A DNA stretch of 64,000 nucleotides from DASVVT01 sp036386415 (GTDB lineage Bacteria; Acidobacteriota; Blastocatellia; Pyrinomonadales; Pyrinomonadaceae), in NCBI GenBank assembly GCA_036386415.1, contig DASVVT010000061.1:1-64000 (forward strand). Reading direction: 5' to 3'. Below the pieces are notes generated by a model. That model did not search any database. It saw only the letters and a list, made by a program, of their open reading frames with translations, and was not told where the DNA came from. The translations under genes were made by a program, and so were the position numbers. Positions within the stretch are counted from its first letter, which is position 1, and each line of letters opens with the position of its first letter. This document shows, one piece after another, positions 58,474 through 64,000 of this stretch.

Positions 58474-59142
58474 ATGTCAAAGCGCACACTGTTGAGTTGG
58501 AGTAGCGGCAAGGATAGCGCCTGGGCTCTACACCTGCTGCGCGAGCAACCTGACATCCAGGTGGTCGGGCTGGTGACGACGCTCAACGAAGCTTACGAGC
58601 GCGTCGCCATGCACGCCGTCAGGTTGGAGCTGTTGCAGCGTCAGGCTGAAGCCGTCGGGCTGCCATTGCATCTCGTCTATCTACCGCAGCCATGCAGCAA
58701 CGCTGAATACGAAGACGCGATGCGAAAGCTTGTTGAAGAGGCTCGCCGACAGGAGATTGAATGTATGGCTTTCGGCGATCTCTTTCTTGAGGATATACGT
58801 CAGTATCGCGAGACGAAACTCTCTGGCACAGGCATTGATCCGCTGTTTCCGTTGTGGGGCATACCAACCGGCATACTGGCGCGCCGGATGATCTCAGGCG
58901 GGCTGCGCGCACGTTTGACTTGCGTCGATCCGCAGCAACTCTCCGCCAGCTTTGCCGGACGCGAATTTGACGAGCGGCTGCTTAAAGAGCTTCCAGCGCA
59001 CATTGATCCCTGCGGAGAGCGGGGTGAGTTTCATACTTTCGCTTATGACGGGCCGATGTTCGATAAACCTGTAGCTGTCCTGGCGGGCGAGATCGTCTCG
59101 CGGGACGGGTTCGTCTTTGCAGATTTGCTCCACACCTCTTAA
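58474..59142 (+). CDS. Dph6-like PP-loop ATP pyrophosphatase (DUF71)
   Basis: The 222-residue ATP-binding enzyme of the diphthine-ammonia-ligase-like family has the PP-loop motif SWSSGKDSAWAL (near 8-19), the family-typical MAFGDLFLEDIRQYRE, FPLWG and CGERGEFHTFAYDGPMF near the C-terminus. In eukaryotes and archaea Dph6 amidates diphthine; bacteria lack diphthamide, so the bacterial substrate is unknown. No partner is adjacent. Confidence 0.9.
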   Translation: MSKRTLLSWSSGKDSAWALHLLREQPDIQVVGLVTTLNEAYERVAMHAVRLELLQRQAEAVGLPLHLVYLPQPCSNAEYEDAMRKLVEEARRQEIECMAFGDLFLEDIRQYRETKLSGTGIDPLFPLWGIPTGILARRMISGGLRARLTCVDPQQLSASFAGREFDERLLKELPAHIDPCGERGEFHTFAYDGPMFDKPVAVLAGEIVSRDGFVFADLLHTS

Positions 59143-59212
59143 AACTCAAACGCACCTGGAAATCGTTTGCCCGAAGATGCTCTAGATAGTCACCTGAATT
59201 CTGTCTACTGCT

Positions 59213-59971
59213 TCATTTAAGCGAGAGGCTTTCGTACTCTCCTGTCGCTCTCCTGGTCTTAATCTCTTCCTTGAGATCGTGAATGTCGGAGGCTACTTCT
59301 TGAAGTTGCCCGCTGGTGCGCTTCACGTCGTCGCGGACGGTCTCCATCTCGCCCGTAATGTCTTTGACTTCCCGTTTGACCTCTTCCACTTCATGCTTCA
59401 CCTTTTCGGCTTCTTCATCGGTTGTCTCTTCGATCACTTGCAGAACCTCCTGCGGTTCGGGCGAGACTTTGAGCGCCTCGACTTCCGGGTCGGATTGAAA
59501 GTTGAAGCGGCTGCTCATGCCGTCGAGTTGCTTGGTGATTTCGTCCAGCATCTCCAGCACCTTGGTCGCCTTCTGTTCGGCCAGCAGGTTGACTTGCAGG
59601 TCAAGCTCTGCGCGCTTATCGCTCACCTCCGAGAGGCGATTCTGTGAGATCAGTACGAAGGTGGACAGGAAGATCGCTTCAAGCGAGACGACCAGCGTGA
59701 GGAAGCTAAAGGGAAACGGATCAAACTCGCTGATGTGCGGTATGCGTATGAGTCCGATGTTGAGCAAGACCCAGAGTCCGAACCAGATGGCGTGAAAGTA
59801 AACGAAGGCCATTGAGCCGGAGAAATTCGTGACGCTATCTGCGATGCGATCCTGAAGGTTGCGCGCCTCTGCTGTCTGACGCTGCATCTGCTGGATAGCC
59901 GAGATGTTCTTGCGCATGATCTCGCCCTGCGATATGGCTTCACTGCTCATTCTATTAAATTCAACCTCCAT
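59213..59971 (-). CDS. DUF1003 membrane protein with long coiled coil
   Basis: The 252-residue protein has a DUF1003 core: RIADSVTNFSGSMAFVYFHAIWFGLWVLLN, IPHISEFDPFPFSFLTLVVSLEAIFLSTFVLISQNR (two membrane helices). This is followed by a highly charged coiled coil (EEAEKVKHEVEEVKREVKDI; DDVKRTSGQLQEVASDIHDL). Function unknown. ATG 59971 is preceded by AAGGTGA; starts at 60004 or GTG 60034 have no ribosome site. Confidence 0.85.
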   Translation of the reverse strand: MEVEFNRMSSEAISQGEIMRKNISAIQQMQRQTAEARNLQDRIADSVTNFSGSMAFVYFHAIWFGLWVLLNIGLIRIPHISEFDPFPFSFLTLVVSLEAIFLSTFVLISQNRLSEVSDKRAELDLQVNLLAEQKATKVLEMLDEITKQLDGMSSRFNFQSDPEVEALKVSPEPQEVLQVIEETTDEEAEKVKHEVEEVKREVKDITGEMETVRDDVKRTSGQLQEVASDIHDLKEEIKTRRATGEYESLSLK

Positions 59972-60450
59972 CGTCCGGTCACCTTCAGCGACGTTGATTT
60001 GCATCCAATCTGCGGCGGCGGCGGTGGCTGCCACCGGATCGCTTTATCGTCCGGGTTCGATAATCGAAATCCATATCCTTCAATCAAGTCGTATGCCAAC
60101 TGTCCAGGCGCTAAATTCGACGCGATTAAAGGGCTGCGGCGTACTTATTTGATGCATTTCGAGGCGGCGGCTTCTCATATTTACACTCTCCGCTGACTTT
60201 CAAGCGCGCGGCCTTCCGGTCTTTATCTATTGTGTGAACTGGATTTTGTGAGAGAATGAGAGAGGCCGTTAGGGACTCTGAAGAGGCAGTCCGAAGAGAC
60301 GCGCCCTCCATGGCCCGTACGTTGCTATGCTGAGTGTGAGGAAATTTTGTGGTACAGGCCGAAGTTATAGAAAGCTGGAGGAGAGATAGACGGCTCCGGC
60401 ATCAGAACTGATTCAGGATCATTTCAGCCTGTTCGGTCATTATCTGAAAA
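59972..60450. other. Divergent intergenic region, nothing recognised
   Basis: The gap lies between the DUF1003 gene and the divergent matrixin gene and must carry promoters for both. No consensus promoter, hairpin or RNA family could be identified with confidence. The matrixin ATG also lacks a clear ribosome site. Confidence 0.4.
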
Positions 60451-62559
60451 ATGCGTCAACTGGTCATTACATTCGGGCTCGCCGTAACGATGATTCTCTC
60501 GGCAGTCCCCGTGCGTCCATACACGCTCCAGTTTACAGACACTTCAAACTCCGTTCAGATCAAGTGGCCGACCAACACAATCAACATCGCGCTCTCGACA
60601 TCGCTCGTGCAGTCGCCGGGCAACATCAAGAGTGGCAGTGATGTCATGGGTGCGGTGCGCAGAGCCCTGGCGCACTGGTCGGAAGCGGCCAACATAAATT
60701 TCGTCGAATCCCAGTCGGCTGTGAAGTCGATCAGTCCGGCAGGCAGTAGTGGCGATGGGATCAGCCTGATTACTGTCGCGCAGACGCCGGAAAACCTCGC
60801 CCCCTTCCGAGGTGCGAGCAGCGAGATGTCCGGGCGCACACGCGTCTTCTTCACACGCAAGGGCAGTATCACCGAAGCCGACATCATCTTGAACCCGACG
60901 CAGCAGTTCTCCACAGACGGTACACCGGGCACTTATGATCTCGAAGCCACCTTCACGCATGAGATAGGTCACCTGCTCGGACTCGAACATTCAGGCATCG
61001 TCGGCTCGACGATGCAGCCGCGTCAGGGTAAGAACGGAATCTACAGCCTGGCTGCCTGGACGCCGCGCACGCTCTCTGAAGACGACCGCGCGGGCGTGCG
61101 CGCGCTCTACGGGATGCGACCCGGAATGAACCGGCGAGGCACGATTGCAGGCACGATCAGTTATAACGGGGGTGCACTCGCATTCGGCGCGAACGTGTGG
61201 GTGGAAGAGGCGACGACGGGGCGTGTCAGCGCGAGCAACATCACCTTGACGACCGGCGCGTATCGGATAGAGGGGCTGCTGCCGGGCAGCTATCGCGTCA
61301 TGGTCGAGCCCTTGAACGGGTCTGTCTTCGCCGCCGAGATCGCTTCCCAGCGCGGCGCTTACGCGGGGCTGACAGCTAATCAACCCACCGCCTTTCGCAC
61401 GGAAGAGATCGGGCAGGTCAGCGTCGCGGCCAATGCGACGGTGACGCTCAACGCGCAGCTTCCGTCTGAAGCGCCGCTCCTGAACCCTTCGCTCGTAGGT
61501 CTGAACGGGCAACTCTCGACTATCAGTGTGCCGATCAACAGGGGGCGTACCTACACCGTCTATGTCGGCGGCGAGGGCGTCAACCTCAATCAAATTCCGA
61601 ATACGGGCATCACCGTCGCCTCGCCTTTCATCGCGGTCAACCCCGCGAGCGTGATGCAGCAGCAGTTCGGCACAGGCATTCCCGTCATCAGCTTCGATGT
61701 GTCGGTCAGCCCCGGCGCTCCCCTTGGCGATTACAGTTTGCGCTTGCAATCGAACACGGGCGAGGTCGCGTACCTGGCGGGCAGCCTGTCGGTCGAAGGC
61801 TCGGAGCGTAGTAGTAGCAGTAGTAGCAGTAGTAGCACTGACCCAGGAGGTGAGCAGAGCGAGATATTCATCGCTCCACAGCCCGCGCCGGAGTTTGAAA
61901 GAGAAGCACTCGCCGCCGGAAGCCTCGTTTCCATATCGGGGACTGGATTATCCGACACGAGCATCAAAGCTGCGGACCCCGAACATGGCGCGGCTGGCGT
62001 GCAGTTGCCCACTAAACTGGGCCGCACAGAGGTTGTACTGACGGACTCCTCCGGCGCGATTCGTTACGCGCCGCTCACACGGGTCAGCCCCACGCGCGTC
62101 AGCTTTCAAATCCCGGATGAGGCGACTCTCGGCACGGCGCTTGTCGAAGTCGTGCGCGATGGCGCGGAGGTACGAGCGAGCACCGCCCTGGAAATCGTCC
62201 GCGCCCGTCCGGCGCTGTTAACGCAGGACGGCACGGGCGCTGCGCTCGCTCTGAACGCGGAGACCCTGCTGCCCGCATCCGTCGTCGCCTTGACGGCGCA
62301 AGATCAAACGGGCTCTCGGTCGGCGCGCCACCGCATCGTCATCTTCTGCACGGGGCTTCGTTATGCGGAGAACTCGAGTGCCAGATTCGGCGGTCAAGGT
62401 GTAATGATCGAATCGATCAGCGTCGTGCCCGATTTTCCGGGCCTCGACCGGGTGATTCTAGTGCTCCCGGTTGATACGAGCCTCATGGGTAGAAGAGACT
62501 TTGTGCTCACGGCGGATGGTCATCAGACTGAGCCCGCGCATCTGATCGTGGCCTTATAA
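60451..62559 (+). CDS. Secreted matrixin-type (M10) metalloprotease with acidobacterial C-terminal domain
   Basis: The 702-residue exported protease has a signal peptide (about 1-22). The zinc motif HEIGHLLGLEH near residue 170 with downstream STMQP (Met-turn) defines a matrixin/metzincin. A carboxypeptidase-regulatory-like beta domain (about 227-320) follows. A Ser run encoded by AGTAGT/AGTAGC repeats links to a C-terminal TIGR03437-type domain (SISGTGLSD...VSPTRVSFQIPDEATLGTALVEVV; IFCTGLRYAE). That domain is a hallmark of Acidobacteria. Confidence 0.93.
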   Translation: MRQLVITFGLAVTMILSAVPVRPYTLQFTDTSNSVQIKWPTNTINIALSTSLVQSPGNIKSGSDVMGAVRRALAHWSEAANINFVESQSAVKSISPAGSSGDGISLITVAQTPENLAPFRGASSEMSGRTRVFFTRKGSITEADIILNPTQQFSTDGTPGTYDLEATFTHEIGHLLGLEHSGIVGSTMQPRQGKNGIYSLAAWTPRTLSEDDRAGVRALYGMRPGMNRRGTIAGTISYNGGALAFGANVWVEEATTGRVSASNITLTTGAYRIEGLLPGSYRVMVEPLNGSVFAAEIASQRGAYAGLTANQPTAFRTEEIGQVSVAANATVTLNAQLPSEAPLLNPSLVGLNGQLSTISVPINRGRTYTVYVGGEGVNLNQIPNTGITVASPFIAVNPASVMQQQFGTGIPVISFDVSVSPGAPLGDYSLRLQSNTGEVAYLAGSLSVEGSERSSSSSSSSSTDPGGEQSEIFIAPQPAPEFEREALAAGSLVSISGTGLSDTSIKAADPEHGAAGVQLPTKLGRTEVVLTDSSGAIRYAPLTRVSPTRVSFQIPDEATLGTALVEVVRDGAEVRASTALEIVRARPALLTQDGTGAALALNAETLLPASVVALTAQDQTGSRSARHRIVIFCTGLRYAENSSARFGGQGVMIESISVVPDFPGLDRVILVLPVDTSLMGRRDFVLTADGHQTEPAHLIVAL

Positions 62560-62669
62560 ACGAGGTTGCCGAAAGAGTACGCGCAAGCACCCGTTTGCCA
62601 TGTGTTTGCCAAAGATAGTGGGGAGCTTTTGAGCACCGTCGGGAAAACTTCGTGACCCAATATTTCTAG

Positions 62670-62698
62670 TTGAAACTTTACCTTGACTTGTGCATAAT
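62670..62698 (+). promoter_or_regulatory. Sigma-70 promoter for a candidate small RNA
   Basis: TTGAAA (62670-62675), a 17-base spacer and CATAAT (62693-62698) form a good promoter. It predicts initiation about 62705, exactly where the first hairpin of the candidate RNA begins. Confidence 0.6.
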
Positions 62699-62704
62699 CT
62701 GGTT

Positions 62705-62800
62705 GCGCTCACCTCCCCGGTGGGCGAAGTGGTCGCGTGGGGTGAGGACACGTGGCCTTAGGGCGGAGGTAGTGGGAGACCTCCGCCCGCTAATTTTTTA
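62705..62800 (+). ncRNA. Candidate structured small RNA of about 95 nt
   Basis: Three stem-loops follow one another: 62706-62726 (8 bp, loop UCCCC), 62731-62757 (9 bp with two wobbles, loop GGGUGAGGA) and 62761-62788 (perfect 10 bp, GGGCGGAGGU/ACCUCCGCCC), the last followed by a U-run as an intrinsic terminator. Loop 1 is C-rich and could pair with loop 2 or with ribosome-binding sites. I recognise no known RNA family. It is flanked by its own promoter and precedes a separate promoter for the transporter. Confidence 0.55.
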
Positions 62801-62844
62801 GAGCTAAAAAAAGCGTCTGCATCCCCGCGTCCCGCTCATCATTC

Positions 62845-62872
62845 TTGACTTTCGCCGAAATCATCTTACTAT
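62845..62872 (+). promoter_or_regulatory. Sigma-70 promoter of the transporter gene
   Basis: TTGACT (62845-62850), a 16-base spacer and TACTAT (62867-62872) form a strong match. Transcription would start about 62879, giving a leader of about 113 bases before ATG 62992. Confidence 0.65.
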
Positions 62873-62991
62873 ACGCACGAAAAGGCGAGCCCTTGCTTGT
62901 CTGTAAAAACCCCCATTAGAATTAAGGCGGTGGACTTCAAACTTAAAGGTAAGGAAGGGGCAGCCGCGCTGCTTCGTTCCGAAAGTTGCGA

Positions 62992-64000
62992 ATGGCCGCG
63001 TTTACGAACTCGAAGCGACGTTTCAAACTCTGGTTTTTCAGAGGGGTTAAAGAAATAGAAGGCCCTCACGAAAAGGAGGGTCAGCATCACCAGCATCCCT
63101 GGTGGCAGGTGATGTGTCTCACAGGTGTCGATTACTTCTCCACGCTCGGCTACCAGCCCGGCATTGCGTTTGTCGCCGCAGGCGCGCTCTCGCCGATTGC
63201 GACCCTTGTCCTAGTCCTGCTGACTCTCTTCGGGGCGCTGCCGATGTACAATCGCGTTGCCGCCGAGAGTCCGCACGGCGACGGCTCCATCTCGATGCTG
63301 GAAAACTTGCTCTCCCGGTGGAAGGGTAAGCTGTTCGTCCTCGCCCTCCTGGGCTTCGCCGCAACCAGCTTCATTATTACCATCACACTCTCGGCGGCTG
63401 ACGCCACCGCCCACATCGTCGAAAACCCGTTCGTAGTAGATCATCTACAGTTTCTGCATCATCGGATCATCGTCACCCTGATATTGGTTGCGGCGCTTGG
63501 CGCTGTCTTTCTCAAAGGGTTCAAAGAAGCCGTCGGAATCGCTGTCTTCCTGGTGGCGATCTATCTCCTGCTGAATTTCGTCATCATCTTCGTGGGCTTC
63601 TATCAGATTGCGACACACCCGCAGGAAATATCAGACTGGAAAGCAACGCTCTTTCAGGGTCATCCCAATCCGTTGATGATGATCGGGGCGGCGCTCTTCG
63701 TCTTTCCCAAACTCGCGCTCGGTCTGTCGGGATTTGAGACTGGAGTGGTGGTCATGCCGCTCGTGCGTGGGGATCGAAATTTGAGTGAGGAGGAACTGGA
63801 ATCAATCCACTCGACGCGGAGTACGCGAAGCAGGCCCGAGCCTACCGCGCAGGAGCTTTTAGAGGGGCGCATCCGTAACACACGTAAACTGCTGCGAACA
63901 GCCGCGCTGATTATGAGCTTCATGCTGATTGCGAGCAGCATCGTGACCACGCTCCTGATCCCGCCTGAGGAGTTTCGACCGGAAACGGAGACGCAGGAAG
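62992..64000 (+). CDS. APC-type amino-acid transporter (partial, cut by window end)
   Basis: This integral membrane transporter is seen for its first 336 residues and open at the window end. After a basic, His-rich N-terminus (EKEGQHHQHPWWQ) comes the helix-1 signature CLTGVDYFSTLGYQPGIAF. Several membrane helices follow (GALSPIATLVLVLLTLFGALP; LFVLALLGFAATSFIITITLS; GFKEAVGIAVFLVAIYLLLNFVIIFVGF). The pattern fits the APC superfamily, amino-acid or polyamine permeases. The ATG at 62992 is the first ATG after an in-frame stop at 62950. The substrate cannot be told. Confidence 0.8.
   Translation, partial: MAAFTNSKRRFKLWFFRGVKEIEGPHEKEGQHHQHPWWQVMCLTGVDYFSTLGYQPGIAFVAAGALSPIATLVLVLLTLFGALPMYNRVAAESPHGDGSISMLENLLSRWKGKLFVLALLGFAATSFIITITLSAADATAHIVENPFVVDHLQFLHHRIIVTLILVAALGAVFLKGFKEAVGIAVFLVAIYLLLNFVIIFVGFYQIATHPQEISDWKATLFQGHPNPLMMIGAALFVFPKLALGLSGFETGVVVMPLVRGDRNLSEEELESIHSTRSTRSRPEPTAQELLEGRIRNTRKLLRTAALIMSFMLIASSIVTTLLIPPEEFRPETETQE

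Noticed and set aside
60035..60450. Weak promoter-like hexamers (TTGTGT...AGAATG) upstream of the matrixin gene
   Set aside because: Matches are too poor to report; several equally weak pairs exist in the same gap.
62683..62698. TTGACT at 62683 as the -35 box of the small-RNA promoter
   Set aside because: It is only six bases from the -10-like CATAAT; TTGAAA at 62670 gives the correct 17-base spacing.
62641..62991. A c-di-AMP, c-di-GMP or amino-acid riboswitch in front of the transporter
   Set aside because: Conserved cores of these classes were not found, and a separate promoter lies between the structured region and the gene.
63102..63444. Short frames at the right end as separate genes
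   Set aside because: They are other-frame shadows of the transporter, which is open from 62992 to the window end.

Overview
The window looks like a chromosomal segment of an Acidobacteriota bacterium, most likely of the Blastocatellia group. This is inferred from sequence character only. Supporting signs are a TIGR03437-type (Solibacter/acidobacterial) C-terminal domain on a matrixin protease, an acidobacterial VWFA-like secreted protein, zinc-ribbon Ser/Thr kinases, TPR-CHAT and DUF4384 proteins, and a GC-rich background broken by a few AT-richer genes. No rRNA, phage, transposase, IS element or CRISPR array was seen. One tRNA (Ala, anticodon CGC) is present.

Layout. 0.2-7.2 kb: a very large secreted thermolysin-type protease, two small AT-rich genes of unknown role, and a coupled zinc metallopeptidase/ATP-grasp pair. 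7.4-12.9 kb (minus strand): tRNA-Ala, glucan phosphorylase, a macrodomain protein, a VWA protein and a DCC thiol protein. 13.3-28.3 kb (mostly plus): MsrP/MsrQ, an EF-G paralogue followed by an apparently inserted NucS-type nuclease, an Uma2-type nuclease, a Gln/Tyr-rich secreted protein, an amidase, RecQ and a GvpU-like gene. 28.5-38 kb: a co-directional block of two transmembrane Ser/Thr kinases, a DUF4384 protein, a TPR-CHAT (caspase-like) protein and two lipoproteins. This is the best candidate here for an undescribed signalling or proteolytic system. 38.2-42.5 kb: small redox, zinc-ribbon and signalling genes and a beta-propeller protein. 42.5-47.8 kb (minus): a sigma-54 response regulator, an SRPBCC protein, a membrane histidine kinase and two membrane proteins. 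48.8-59.1 kb: small proteins, DinB, ferredoxin, TPR, MBL hydrolase, PrsW protease, SDR, a Wza-like export protein and a Dph6-like PP-loop enzyme. 59.2-64 kb: DUF1003, matrixin, a candidate small RNA with its own promoter and terminator, and a transporter cut by the window end.

The most striking non-coding feature is more than 20 intergenic quasi-palindromes in at least eight sequence families. Their arms are built from short near-tandem units (CAGTAGA/CAGTAGT, GGGATGA, CTTTGCG, GACTCTCG and others). They sit between genes almost everywhere, several with perfect arms of 17-30 bp. In at least four places the arm itself supplies the stop codon and last residues of a gene. Starts were chosen by Shine-Dalgarno position and family expectation; several open frames begin upstream inside these palindromes and were trimmed.
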